A DNA stretch of 64,000 nt from Numida meleagris (taxonomy: Eukaryota; Chordata; Aves; Galliformes; Numididae): positions 15,353,111-15,417,110 of the forward strand of contig NC_034409.1 in the NCBI RefSeq assembly GCF_002078875.1. The letters run 5' to 3'. Within the stretch, counting starts at the first letter, position 1; each line of letters opens with the position of its first letter. Positions 1 through 12,888 of this stretch are shown one piece after another. Position numbers and translations under genes: made by a program. The notes under the pieces are model-generated. The model saw only the letters and a program-made list of their open reading frames with translations. It did not search any database and was not told where the DNA came from.

Positions 1-1224
1 CAGGAATGTTAAAGACTCTGTAACCACTCTTGCATTCCTGAACTATGTCATCCCTTAGTTAAGCAATCAAGCTACGTTTTCCTAAAATCAATGAATGTAG
101 AAAAGTATTTTTTTTTTCTTTTTAACTTTCTGTTGTTCTAGATTGCTTTCAAATCCAGGCAGCATACTTCTAGATAAACAGGAAGCACTTGTTGTTGCTA
201 GTACATAGTGTCTGCTAATCTGAGAATCAAAATCTGGAAAAATAAAATTGCATTAATTTGTCTCTGGATACGTGATCTTTAGTTTTTCATGAGTTCATAT
301 TACCAGATATGTAAGACAGTCACACACATTTTCCTCTTCTTCCTCTTTAAGTTTTCTTAATGCATGACTGTATCCCAACAAACTCATTCCCATGAATTTA
401 GCTGTGGTGAGACTTTTGATTTAAAATCTGAACATTTTATAAAATCTTATCAAGGGACTGAGACCACAAAGTATTTTTGTAGTTCTTTCTTTCCTTTTTA
501 TTTTTTTCCCTGAAAGTGGTGAATCAAAGCACTCCTGTATTGTTTATTGACTAATCCTTAGATTATATTGTCTTTGGTCATTTTTTCCCTCTCTACAACT
601 CTCCGTATCTATTTTTATTTGTAGGTTCATTGTCTTTTTTATAAGCCCAGGCTTTTTTTTTTTTCCTCAGAATACCATGTACTGTACTCTTTCACTCTAG
701 ACATAAGCCCCGAGACAAACATGCTTCCATCATGTGTTTGGACATGTAACTGTGTCCTGATGGGATACATACTTGAATACTGAGTCATGAGACAGTATGA
801 AATATTTAAGTACTTCTCTGAGTTTTTATTTGTTGGATCTTAATCAAATGTTTCTCGAGAGAGATTTCACAGTAGACCTTTGATTACTTCTGCCTCCTGG
901 GAAACAGATGCATGAAGGTAGGAGGGCCTTTGACATTCCTAAGCTAGAAAGGTGTTGGTTTTTTTTAAATGGAGACATAGGTAATATCATGCCCCGATGT
1001 AGGAAATTTTTGAAGAAGCAGAGAAGAGTATCTTGCATATTGCAGACTGTTTTTTTAACCAATTTAGAAGAGTGTTCAGTGGCCTGTTGCCTTGATGGAT
1101 TAAATTCAGGGATTTCTGTATTGAATTAAGACGTCTTTCAACAAAATTGATGAGATGTCCCTAACAGCATTTAAGCTTAAAAACTAGGCAAGTACTTCAA
1201 GTTTTTAACAGATGGGAAACTGTA

Positions 1225-1690
1225 TTAGGCATGAATGTCAGGATTTGAGTAGCAGTGTGACTTGTGTGGAAGGAGGCCCTGACCCACTCTGTGACAGTCA
1301 TGGCTTCTTCCAGGCAGCTCTGAAAACCATGTGAATAACCAGTGCCAGCTAGAGCTTCTGCCAGCCAGGGGAGCACACAAGGCCCTGCGAAAACACGTTT
1401 CAGAAGGAAAGTGGCAGCAGCTAGGGGCTAGAAACACAGCTGCTGAGAGTAATCCTGGAGCCACGCTTCTGAAGATGTGCTACCTGGAAAAGTCGCTATT
1501 CTGGAATGCGACCTGGAAAGGTGACACTCCATGCAAAAGACTTCTGAAGAGGCTGTGGTCTGCGGGCAAACGATGCTGGGGCAGGGATACCCCCAGGGGA
1601 CTGTGGCTATTGGGTGGCCCGCAGGAGGGAAGGGGCAGGAAAACCTGCAGAAATCTTACTGTCTATCTTTGTAATATTTCTGAGATGTAA
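1225..1690. other. Unassigned GC-richer block with a 119-codon open frame
   Basis: This block is clearly richer in G+C than its surroundings and contains an open frame on the + strand from 1331 to 1690. The predicted peptide has many Lys, Arg, Trp and Cys residues, matches no domain I recognise, has no recognisable splice context, and the opposite strand is also open over 1225-1464. It could be a decayed mobile element, a processed-sequence remnant or a regulatory block. I do not call it a gene. Confidence 0.3.
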
Positions 1691-2727
1691 GGCAGCGATA
1701 TTTTCATAGAATTAAATTAAATTACTTGGATATATGTTTTTAACCTTGCCTATCAGTGCAAAACACAGTGTTTTCTTGTTTCTTGTAAACTGCTTTTTTT
1801 AAAGCACTCAAATTGATGGTGTACTTTGGAGATCTGGGCTCACATTGTGAGTGCCCAGTTACTGTGCTAGTCAGGCCTATCTGTCTCAGGCTAGCTGTAT
1901 AAAATCGTGGAATACAATATTACTGTCCTTGGTAAAGAGAAAAGGGGAAAACTTACATCTAGTAATGCTCATACTGTATTTGCACTCAGGAAATGACTTG
2001 GCATTGGTGGGTACTCTGCAAGAAGTATAGATTTTGTATTCTGGAGGCTATTAGATAATTAGTTTGCTGCCAGTGCCCTTTGTTTGAATGCAGACACATC
2101 ACCATAATATAACAGTGAAAGTTAGAAGGGTGTATTGTAAAAAATGCTATTATTTTCTGTACTTGGAAGTATAGCAGAATATCTTTCCTCAGTGTCTGTT
2201 TGGACAAAGGCTGTTCTTGCACTGGTCTTGTGTACAGTAACTTTATCTTGTTAGCTAAAAAAGGTTTCAAATCCAGCACCATACTGCTTTCACAAGATCT
2301 GCTTTAAGGCCAGCTGAATTTACAGCCACCGGATCGCATAAAAAATAGAACTACACAGAGTTGCTCTGTATGTTAAGGTCTCATTGGATTTGAGGCCAAT
2401 TCTAATATGCATTTCAAACTTCAATGCAGTTATCTAGGGATCATACTGATAGTGAAAATTCAATTTTGGCCTGTTGGTCTTTTGCTCAGAGAGGGACACA
2501 CATGAATATAGTGGACTCCCATGCCCACATAAGCAGCGTTCTCCTGAAATTAAAAAGGAACTTGTGATTTCTCCAGTTCTCTGAGAAGGCTTGCTAAGCC
2601 TTTTTTGAAATTGCACTTGCTACTCAGTATTCTATTCAAATTCCAGTCAGTTCACTACAATCCAGAATATTCATGCCAAGAGGGATCTGGTACTTTGCCT
2701 CCCTAGAGACAAATTACCAAAATAATG

Positions 2728-3262
2728 TAGAATCGTAGAATCATAGAATGGCTTGGGTTGGAAGGAACATCAAAGACCATCAAGCTCCAACCCCCCTGCC
2801 GCAGGCAGGGCCACCAACCTCCACATCTGATACCAGGCTGCTCAGAGCCCCCATCCAACCTGGCCTTGAACACCTCCAGGGACGGGGCATCCACAGCCTG
2901 TCTGGACAGCCTGTTCCAGCACCTCAGCACTCTCTTGGTAAAGAACTTCCCCTGATATCCAATCTAAATCTTCCCTCCTTCAACTTAAAACCATTTCCCC
3001 TTGTCCTGCCGTTATCTACCCTTGTAAAGAGTTGACTCCCTCCTGTTTGGAGTCTCCCTTTAGGTACTAGAAGGCTGCAATGAGGTCACCCCGCAGCCTT
3101 CTCTTCTCCAGGCTGAACAAGCCCAGCTCCCTCAGCCTGTCTTTGGAGGGGAGGTGCTCCAGCCCTCTGATCATCTTTGTGGTCCTTCTCTGGACCCTCT
3201 CTAACAGTTCCCCATCTTTCTTGTATTGGGGGCCCCAGTAATGTAATACAGTGTTACTAGAC
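2728..3262 (-). mobile_element. CR1 LINE, 5'-truncated, antisense to the gene
   Basis: Read on the + strand, the element begins with the reverse complement of the CR1 3' end (AGAATCATAGAATGG, then GGTTGGAAGGAAC). On the minus strand it encodes the C-terminal end of CR1 ORF2: the frame at 3067-3288 reads [19 protein letters not shown] and then [18 protein letters not shown]. It is truncated at the 5' end, as is usual for CR1. It is one of the better preserved copies in the window. Confidence 0.93.
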
Positions 3263-4670
3263 ATAGGTGGGACAGACTTGGATAACAATTACTCGTGGCG
3301 TATTTTAAATACTGAAGTCCATTACTGACAATGCTCTTCAGTGGTGTATATACTGATTTACTGTAATTTGGACCTTTGTATCTTCTCCAGTTTGGAGAGA
3401 GAGATACCGTTTTTTACCCCTAGCAATATTTTTGAGAAAATCCACTTCTTTTTTTTTTAATATTTCTCATAGAGACTGAGCTAAAGCAGTGATTCCATGA
3501 TGAGGCAGGGAGAAGACCTTCTGCCAAGGAGCTACAGATTTATTAGTGTGGTCTTCTTTGAGGCAGTTGACAAAATCATTTTCCCATCCACTTCCTGACC
3601 AAACTGAGCCACCCTGAACCACTGTGCAACTGTGGCAGCAGCACCAGTTAGGATGGAGTGTCCTCTGGTGGAACCATGTATCTGCTGAGTATGGTAATAG
3701 AAGGAGTGTCATATGAAAGACTGGAAAAATAAAATCCAGGTCCTCCTGGGGAGGGTGTACCCGCAGAAGAAAGAAACAATGAGAAGAATCTCATGGCTCT
3801 TGGAGTAGGACCTTCAGGAAGCTCTGCCTAAAGGGTGTAGATGCTGGTCAGCAAAGAGCCTGTTGGAACTGGGTACAGGTTCGTGGGAGGATTATTGTGG
3901 AGAAAAAGCCTACTTTACTGTGGCTAACACTTTCTTGAAGGGAATTGAGGTTTTTATGCTTGGAAAAACTGATGTGAGCGGTTAGAGTAGTTTCCAGGCT
4001 AAAGGGTAAGTGTATACGCATTCAGTGAGAGAGGACCAGAGTAGGGTAAGGGGTGCTCAAACTATATGGGAAAACAAGACGTGGTAGACTGCTGTGTTTT
4101 GAGAATTGAATCTGTAGCCATTGAAACGTCTGCCCTCTTCTTCATTGAAAGATTTAATTTATCCAGAATTTGATACCGTCTTAAGGGCCCCGGAGTTTTA
4201 AATTACTAAATGTTAACATTTCTGGCTGTTGGTATCTTCCCTTGGAAGAACTCATATGGAAAGGCTCATTTCTCCAGTTGGAAATGACTTTGAAAATGTT
4301 GTTCAGAGGGATTACTGTAATTAGTATAATACCGGGATTGTTATGAAACTTCTCCTAAAGGCATTAGGGTAATAAAACATACCACCAGTGGAGACCAGTA
4401 ACATGGACAATTATGTGACGATCTGGGGAGCAATCAGCTTTAGAGAAAAGAAAGAAGAAAGTTTTAAATTATTCTAAATTTGTGAAGTATTTATGAGAAA
4501 GTCTATGACTTTCATGATCCTTTTTCTTTACAGCCAAGACTGATTTTTTTTTTTCAAACATTGTTTATGAGATGCATGTTTCCATATCACTGTCAAATTT
4601 GCATCTTGCACCTATAAGAAAATAAAAATTACTGCTGCTACCTGCTAGTCTGTCTTAGTTATATTTGGAG

Positions 4671-5981
4671 TACCCAAGTCTCCAAAAGTAATACCTCCTA
4701 TTTATTTCCATGGAAACTACAAGAAAGAACACAGTAACGCTATTTGATAGAGCAAATTCTAAGCTACAAAACACTATTTTTCAGCATAGTCAACACCATT
4801 AATTATGCATTTTCACCAGTGATGAACAAGGGCCTGCATGCCACACTCATAGAAATCTGCACCAGTAGAGGTGACCCACTGTTTCACAGCTGCTATGATG
4901 GCATGATTGCTAGGAAAATGTTGCTCATGCAGTCCATGTTTCATTGGCTCAAACAGATGGAAGTCAGAAGGCACCTAATCTGGACTATACAGTGGGTGTG
5001 GTAGGACTGTCCAGCCAAGATTGGCAATGTGCTTGACAGTCTTCATACTGGCATGGTGCCTGGAATTATCATGTTGCTAGGAGAAGGTTATCTTCTCTGG
5101 CCTGACTCTGGAAGTTTAGGCCTTCAGAACAGTGAGCATTGCTACATAGCAGTCAGAGTTGGTAGTTTGTCTGGGTTCCAGGAAATCCAGAAGAATCACC
5201 CCACTGCTGTCTTAGAAGACTGCACATCACTTTACCTGCTGAAGGTTGTGTCATGAACTTCTTGTCCATGGGAAATTCACGTACTGACGCTCCATCCGCT
5301 GCCGCTTTAACAGTGGCTCATAGTAGTGTTACTACATCTTGACACTGGTAATGATGCAGTCCACTAAACTGTCACCTTCAGCCTTGTGCTGGTTCAATAA
5401 GTTCTGACAAACTTGCACATGGTGTTCTTTCTGTTCCTGTGTGAACCTTCATGGGACCCACCTGGCACAAACTTTGCGATATTCCAACATTACCACCATT
5501 GTTTCCAATTCCTTGAAGCTGATTTTCATCTCCATACACTGTGCCCTGGTCATAATCTGACAATTTCCCTGAATGAACTGATCAAGACATTCTTCATTTT
5601 GTGCTGTGCATGATCATCCACAGCATGGTTTGTCTTTCAGGTCACTGTCATCACTGCTGAAATACACCTCCCCCTGCCTCACTGTGCTGACATCTGTTGT
5701 TCGGTCTTCATAAACATTCAGCAAATGTCATTGAATGTCAGTGGGTACCACTTTTTCCACATGGAGGAATTCAGTGACACACCTTTGCTTCATATGCACG
5801 TCCACATCAGACACCATTCTGTCAGAATGCCCCTCTGCTGCCATCTGTCGCACGGTGACAGAATGTAATGGAATACTGGGGGGAAGGTTCAACCTCTGCT
5901 GCCATACCACCAAAATCTGCCTCTGCTGTTGTAGGCCAGTGTAATAAAATAGGAGACATTACGTTTGGAGCAGCCCTCGTA
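4671..5981 (-). mobile_element. Mariner-type DNA transposon relic (Galluhop/Mariner1_GG-like), near full length
   Basis: The ends are imperfect terminal inverted repeats: TCTCCAAAAGTAATACCTCC at the left (from about 4679), and at the right (5949-5981), read on the minus strand, GCTGCTCCAAACGTAATGTC. Both termini start with TA, consistent with a TA target duplication. The transposase lies on the minus strand and is broken. 5728-5913 encodes an N-terminal piece with MKQRCVTEFLHVEK. 5378-5563 carries mariner-like residues in more than one frame. Near 4960-4990 the block around YSPD and VPSDFHLFEP, which holds the third catalytic acidic residue in this family, contains a stop codon. Length about 1.31 kb, close to the usual size. 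Inactive. Confidence 0.88.
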
Positions 5982-8608
5982 TATGCCATATCTGCAACCA
6001 GCAGAAAATTGCAAGTCGTGCTATCGATTCTTAGCTTTTTTCTCCTCATTTTAAGTTTATAAATATATATAAATGGTTCTTAAACAAGAGATGTGGTCCC
6101 AGTCCTGGAATGTACTTTTGGAAGCACTGGGAAGCCACTGAGAATGGAGGGGAACAGAAGCCCACTAATGCCTCAGAAATGAAAAGGTGAGAAGGATAAC
6201 ATTGCTTACTCTATGTCCTCCAAAGAGAAAAATGCAAATTATAGTGAACTGACCACAAAGAAACTGATTCTAGCAGATGTGTGAGCAGCCTTCCAAAAGG
6301 TAGAAAAAGAGTAAGAGAATGAATTAGGTTTAAAGTGGAGCTTTACTGTGTTTAAACCCTTTTGTATTGCGCGACTTCCATCTCATCGACCACAGTAGAA
6401 GACTAAAAGTATTCAACAGTAATCCTTTTTTAGTCTTTCTGTTCATAACTCTTTCATTTGGCTTCATAAACTGAGGAGATAAGGTAGTGCCAGAATGCCT
6501 CTTTTCTGAAACTTTGATAGTAACGGATATTTTACAGTTGTATTGTTGCTTTCTTGTCTTCAATATTGAATTTTTCCTCTTTTATATTCTTTTTTGTTGG
6601 ACAGCTACGATGCACAATTGTTACTTGATTTACTGTATTAACACTAATACACAGGGCAGCATGTAGTACAAAAAACAAAGCAGGAAATCAATGATGAAAG
6701 ATTATTACGTTTAGGAAAAATCTAGACAATAGAAATATTTGAATAGCAGAAGTGCACATTATCTATAAAGAGTGGCTTTTTCTACAAATGAATTTCAGTT
6801 GTATTCTCAAGTGAGTTTATAGATATGAGAAGTTTTTAATGGAAAACTTAGATTGAAGACCTCAGCAAAATGGATGAAATCTGCAGTTATATCTGCTTTT
6901 GAAATTAGTAAGACATCTGCCTTCTTGGAAACCACTACTGAAGATAGAAAATATTAATCACTGCTGAATTGGTGTTATTTGTTTAAAGAAGAGTTGCTAG
7001 TGGGGAAAGTGGAAGGGAAATTTGAGAGAGTATGTGATTTCATGTTAGCACTAGGGGTATTTCCAGAGAATATTTCTTAGTTTGTTTTTATATGTGGAAA
7101 CTTCCTTTGACAACATCTCTCACATCTGCCAGGATTATCTTGACACAGATCTTAATAGATACAAAGATTAGTCAGAAATGTAGTAACCTTTGGACATCTC
7201 CATAGCTGATTTTATAGCTTCCATTTCATCCTATTTTCCCATTTAACTTCATTCTTTATATAATATAGTCCAGCAATCTTCTCCAAAGAGTGCTGTAAAA
7301 ATAGGCTCATTGCTTTGGATTCATCCTACTATAATCAGGTACTGAAGCTCATAGTGTGATTGTACAAGGTTTCATTTGAGTGAATGGAGAAAGACAGAGA
7401 TTGATTTGGATTTTTTTTTAAAAAAGCTTTTTCTTCTACAAGATACCTTATCTGGAAAAAATAAAGTTGAATTGTGTTAACTTTGAAGTCAAGCTGAAAT
7501 GTTGAACTTGCTTTTTTTTCTGCTCTTCCTAATGTGTTTTTTGTGTATTTTACCTTCCAAGTAAGAAGAAAACATAGTTTGAAGCTTGACTTCATTTCTG
7601 CTTAGGTCAGTTGATGGTTCTGACTTTGCTGAGAACAAAACCAGGCTTCTACTTTTATTGTTCAAGACAGACATTCAAAATGGTATTATTTTTGTCTTCT
7701 GTTGAAAAATAACAATTGGCACAGGAGAAGAATTTGACAGAGAAAAGTGTGTTTCTGTATTTCCCTTATTTAGGAAATGGTGAGAGTTTCAGGATATCAT
7801 CTCTTTACAATTGTTAGATACAACTAGTTCAAAACTGTTGAAAATGAAGTTTGCAGTACTCAGTGCAAATGATTTATGCTTATACTGGTACTTAGTGTAT
7901 GGAAGACCTAATTAACTGTACCCCTGGGATGAAGGCTGCAGATTAATGTGTTGTGGGTTCTGTATTAGAAGTGCGAATCTGTAAGCACTGTGAAGCTATT
8001 GAGATTACGCTTCTTGATGTTTCAAACATAGCTTAGATACATAGATGTAATTGATTCAATTTTTATTAGGTTTTAATATAAAAAAAAGAGATACTTATGC
8101 AATATTCTTAAGTATGTGAGAAGGACTTACAGCAGAAAAAGAAGAATACCTGAAGAATTATTTTTTCCTTTTTCCACTTCTATTTCCTGTCTCTTTCTAG
8201 TAGGGACCTCATTTGTTTTTATTTTAATTCTCTCATTTCCTGAAAGAAGAAATAATTTAGGGTAATTATGCACTGGATTAACTAGGATAGTTAGAAAATC
8301 CACATTTAACAAAAACCTGCTTTTATCCAATTTTACTCGTAAGGATTTTAGGTGATTTGCTGGAGGCCAGCCTTAAGTGTCACCTTCCATTTTAGAACAT
8401 TAGAACTCTATTTCGTAGTTCATTGCGGCAGCAGCGAGACCATATTGTCACTGATCTGGGGAGGCATACTGGAAGCTGAGGGGCAACACTAATATTTGAT
8501 TTTCCAAGTTAATAGTTTTGGCAGCAAAACTGTCTACAAAATCAGCTTGTTTAATTAAAAAGAAACCATTCAATTCTGAAAATGATCAATTTTTATTTCC
8601 TTCCACAG

Positions 8609-8655
8609 TCTGCGTTTTGTACACACAAGCCATTGGAAACAAAGAATGGAGAGAG
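8609..8655 (+). CDS. CPNE8: CPNE8 window exon 1 (47 nt): C2A
   Basis: The acceptor TTCCACAG and donor GTAAG flank 47 nt that complete a codon begun upstream (phase 1) and add 15 codons, CVLYTQAIGNKEWRE. This is the C2A strand that follows the first Ca2+-binding loop; the loop residues themselves (SKSDP in the family) belong to the missing upstream exon. The exon ends exactly on a codon boundary and joins to the exon at 18170 across a 9.5 kb intron. Identification is secure because the peptide is diagnostic of copines and the frame continues. Confidence 0.9.
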
Positions 8656-9095
8656 GTAAGATATATATACACACGCATGTATCAACTTTTGTAGTATATT
8701 TAATGCTTGGCATTTGCCCAGAGGAAGGAATGTCATAGCCTCTTGAATGCCGTGCTAACCAATAGTAATCCTATATCCCAGTAAGGAATACCTAGTCACA
8801 TTGTTCTCAGTTTTCATATCTGTATCCCATTTATTCATTGAAAGGGAAAGCAAAATAAAATATGTAATTCTTCTGTTTGATACTCTTCATGAGATATGAA
8901 GTCAGACTATCAATCTGAACAAGGTTTGTGAATACCAAGAGAGGAGGATTCTCAAACAGTACAAGATCTGCGGAAAGATATAGCTGTTGTGATGCCTGGG
9001 ATCAGCAAGAGTAACCTACAGTTGATGTAGAGTAGTGTTGGTACAGTGTTTGAGAGAAGCTAGGTCCTGCTGAAAAAGTATTGTTCAGCAGGGAT

Positions 9096-9475
9096 TGTTC
9101 AGTCTGGAGAAGAGGAGGCTCAGAGGAGACCTTATCGCTCTCTGTAACTACCTGAAGGGAGGTTGTAGTGAGCTGGGAGTCAGTTTCTTCTCTCTTGTAA
9201 CTAGTGACAGGACGAGGGAGAGTGGCTTCAAGTTGCACCAGGGGAAATTTAGACTGGACATTAGGAAATTCTACTTTTCTGAAAGAGTGGTCAGGTGCTG
9301 GAATGGACTGCCCAGGGAGGTGATTGAGTCACCGCCCCTGAAGGTGTTCAAGAAACATTTAGATATAGTGTTGAGAGACATGGTTTAGTGGGGTTATTGG
9401 TGGTAGGTGGATGGTTGGACTGGATGATCTTGTAGGTCTTTTCCAACCTAGCTAATTCTATGATTCTATGATTCT
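9096..9475 (+). mobile_element. CR1 LINE 3' fragment, sense
   Basis: The frame at 9095-9388 encodes the CR1 ORF2 C-terminus: [20 protein letters not shown], then [19 protein letters not shown] and [20 protein letters not shown]. It is followed by the CR1 3' UTR with GATGATCTTGTAGGTCTTTT and CCAACC, ending in ATTCTATGATTCTATGATTC repeats. The ORF is open until shortly before the 3' UTR, which points to a comparatively young copy. Confidence 0.93.
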
Positions 9476-12400
9476 AAGAAGGTAAATCAAATATGTCTAA
9501 ATTAGATAAATACAGCATGTCAACATATATATCCTATAACTGTCTCCCTGTACTTAGTTATCAAATTCTTTTTCCTTTAATGTTATTCTTTGAAAGAAGT
9601 GAAAGTGTTAGAGGATGGGTGGTCATCTTTCCCTTCTCCTCATGGAACGTACTTTTTAGCTGCCTTATAGAGAGGATTGATAGTTACTTAAAGAGCCATG
9701 AGAGGAATGAACTATCTTGCTATTGTTCACTGTAAAAAAGAGCAGCTGTGATATTCTTGTTTTCAGAACTGATATTTTTTGTGTTTGCTGCTGTCTGAAG
9801 GGGACAGGGGTACAGAAACCAGACCTCTTCCCTTATTTTTGCTGTCCTTGTTAGTTTTCTGGAGAAACATAATTTTTGCTGAAACTTCCATTCTGTCACC
9901 CTTAGGGAATTGAATTTGTCTCTGTCTTGGACAAAAGCTCATCATCTGTAGTTAACTTACTGCTCTCTCTGGTTCTGTATTATTTACCAGACGTGCTTTC
10001 AGTATGCCTACAGGATCACATTCCTCTCATGATTTCTGTAAAGAAATGTCAGACTGAAGACCTAAGTGGGAACTCTCTAATCTTAACTAAATTGTCAGAA
10101 GTAATGGATGTGCACAGAGTTCTATATGTCTGGACAGCTAACCCTGAAAACAGAGGAGCCTTTAGGCATTCAAGTGCCTGTAAGTGGCTCAGTGCAGCTG
10201 TGTAGTGAAGTCATTAAGTTATCCAGGTACTTTCTTGGTCTAGGATGAACAGGATTTATTTGTGAGAAATACTTTTTGTTGTTGTTGTCTAAGATTGATG
10301 TGTGATTCTGTGGAATTTTCATTCTATTCTGTTGTAACTGTTAAAATAGGTATTAACCATTTTACTTACTGTAATTGTCCTGACAGTCAAATTATAACGT
10401 TATCACCTCACTTAAAAAATGTTCCATGAGACGTTTGTGGGTTGCTTTAGGAGACTGTGAATGGAAAAACGCATCTGCTCTCCTTTTTAATAGATCCTAG
10501 TTTGTAATGGTTGAAGTAAGCTACCACCTTACAGCTTTGTATTGTTTGGTGCAAAATAGGATAGTGTGCTCGAATTGTATCTTCTCAGTGATGAGGGAGT
10601 GCATGTGGTTACGGTATCATGTGCCCATTTAGGAATTGCACTGTTTAAAATATGCTTTCAACAAGAGCGTTGATAGGAAATCTTACCTTTTTTTTTCCAC
10701 TCTTAAAACACAGTTATCTTGTCTGTCATCTAGGTATAGGTATTTACAAGTCCTTCGACTGTTTAAACTATTTATAGTTAGTGAAAAAAGATAACTTCCT
10801 TAGGGCAGTTAATCATATCTAATTTAGATGTCCACAGTAGATTAGATGAATCATTCTTTAGAAATGCCTCCAAGTGATAATCAAAAGCCAACACTTCTAC
10901 TACATTGGATGTAAAGTTCAGTGAATAGAATCCTGTTCCTATTAGCTGTTATGACAGTCAAAATTTCAGAGGTTGTCACAATAGAAGGACTGAGTCAGGA
11001 TTGCATTTTGTATGTTATGGTGTATGATACTTATACCAGTGGTAAAATATAAAGCAGTAGGTAGAAAATTAGTTGATAATGTACATTGGATGGATAATCA
11101 CGTCTTTATTTTTGTGCTTTTTCTGTCAGCTGTGGTGAGTGCAGTTATACTGTGTTTCACTGTCTGTGTATGTGTCATATTGTTGCATTAAAACACTTGT
11201 TTAATATTTCATGAGCTCGCAGAGGTAGAACCCACCTGCAACTGTATGGAGAAGAGAAAACTAGAAGGCAAATAACAAGACCCTGATAATATATGTGGAC
11301 ATTAAAGAATGGTGTTCAGTCGTGTCAACATACTTAACTTTTTTTTCTATTTTTTATCTTTTTATTCATAATTATCTTGTTTCTTTTGCCTAATGATTTT
11401 CTTTCAAAGACTACAGAATATGCCTGGGGATCATAAACTTACTAAATCATTTCATAATCTCCATAATTTCCCTAGTGCTCTATTCTATCAATGTGCTTTT
11501 TTCCCCCTCAGCTAGGATATCTGAGTTGATTCAATAGAGTAGTTAAATCAAGCCCTCTATTTAATTTCTGAGTAGATGTGTTCTGGGCATTGACTCCAGT
11601 TTGCCCATGGTACAGATTCCAGTGTTTTACTCAGTGTTATTCTTGTACACCAAATCCTCAGCAAACAATTAAAATGTTTAGTTCTCAGTTTAATAGGCTG
11701 TTATTTTTCAAAACAGTTTTTCTGTCATTACTTGCAGTGTGATCATTAGGTACTTCCACTGGTAGAATTAGCAACAAATGCATCATCAGAATCTAATCTT
11801 TGGTTTTAAAAACACTCTACTTCACCTTACTTTGTGAGGACATACACAAAATATGGCAAAGTATAACTTACTGCCATCTGTAGAAGACTTAAATAATATT
11901 TTGGAAGTATGTGAATTTCTTGACTTCAAAGGGGATGTTAATTGTGAAAAACAGAGCAGTTAAAAGTCAAATGTTAAGTAAATAATAGAAATTGGTGAAA
12001 TACTTCAGCAATGGAAATTCTACTGGTAATATCCGCCACTGGTAAGGTGCAATTCTGTAAAAATCTATTTGTTTTGCCCCTTTATTATTTCAGTCCTTGT
12101 TCTAGATCATTTAGGAAGGTGCTGTATGCATGAGTCAGTCACAGGAACTTGTTGGAACCTCGCAAGAAGTTTTCATCCAGAAAATAGACTTTTATTTTTA
12201 CATTTTCTTTCCTATATGCTAATAACTCAGTAAATTATTGTAATAATATAAATATTTATTAGTAAATGATAATTAAACTATTATGTTAATAAATTGATCT
12301 TCAAGATGAGTATATTCTCCCCTTCTACTGTAAGATTTTATGTGACCTACTTGATTTTGCTCAAAGTGGACACTTAGTCATATGTTTAGTGATTATGTAT

Positions 12401-12849
12401 TTCACTGTAGCATCTACAATGCCATTACTGTTTTCACCCTAATAAGATACACTTTCGAGTTTTCCATGAGTAAAATTCAGAGGCTGTCCTAATAGAAATG
12501 ATAGACTAGATACTTTTTAATCAACACTTATTGGGATTATTTTTTAAGAGTACTAGTGAAAGTTTCTTTGCTACAATAATTTATATCCACTTTAGCAGAG
12601 GGCCAGGGTATAAATGGGAATGTGTTTTTTAGCAGCCATGTAAAAAAAGTTTCAGTACATAGAAGCAAGTGATGGAGAGCACTGGAGAAGCCTACACTAT
12701 CCCAATAAAGAAGAAAGAATAACTTCTCCTATTGTGTGATATTCAGTTCAGTGAGCAGATTTCTAGAAGGAAGCAACGGTATGAGGGAATAAAGGAAGTA
12801 ATCTTCTTCTCAAGAAACTCATGTGTCCTTTCAAGCAAACTGTTTATGT

Positions 12850-12888
12850 AAAAAAGCCAAAGCACAGAAAAAAAAGCCAAAGCACAGG
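12850..12888. repeat. Short tandem duplication (about 20 bp unit, two copies)
   Basis: The unit AAAAAGCCAAAGCACAG occurs twice in direct succession, with a slightly longer A-run before the second copy. It looks like a simple replication-slippage duplication inside an intron. Confidence 0.75.

Larger units (their letters stand above)
1..8608 (+). other. Intron upstream of window exon 1 (partial)
   Basis: Non-coding. The preceding exon should end with the first base of an isoleucine codon, because the exon at 8609 opens with its last two bases, and should carry the C2A loop usually written SKSDP. I searched for it by eye and did not find it, so it probably lies upstream of the window. Contents: an unrecognised GC-richer block at 1225-1690, an antisense CR1 at 2728-3262 and a mariner relic at 4671-5981. 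The remaining stretches (1-1224, 1691-2727, 3263-4670, 5982-8580) are AT-rich with poly-T runs and show no feature I can name. The intron ends with the acceptor TTCCTTCCACAG. Confidence 0.75.

Noticed and set aside
4744..5256. Plus-strand open frames within the mariner relic
   Set aside because: They are shadows of the broken minus-strand transposase.
1..8608. Upstream CPNE8 exon carrying the first C2A Ca2+ loop
   Set aside because: No stretch encoding the SKSDP-type loop with a suitable phase-1 donor was found; the exon is presumed upstream of the window.
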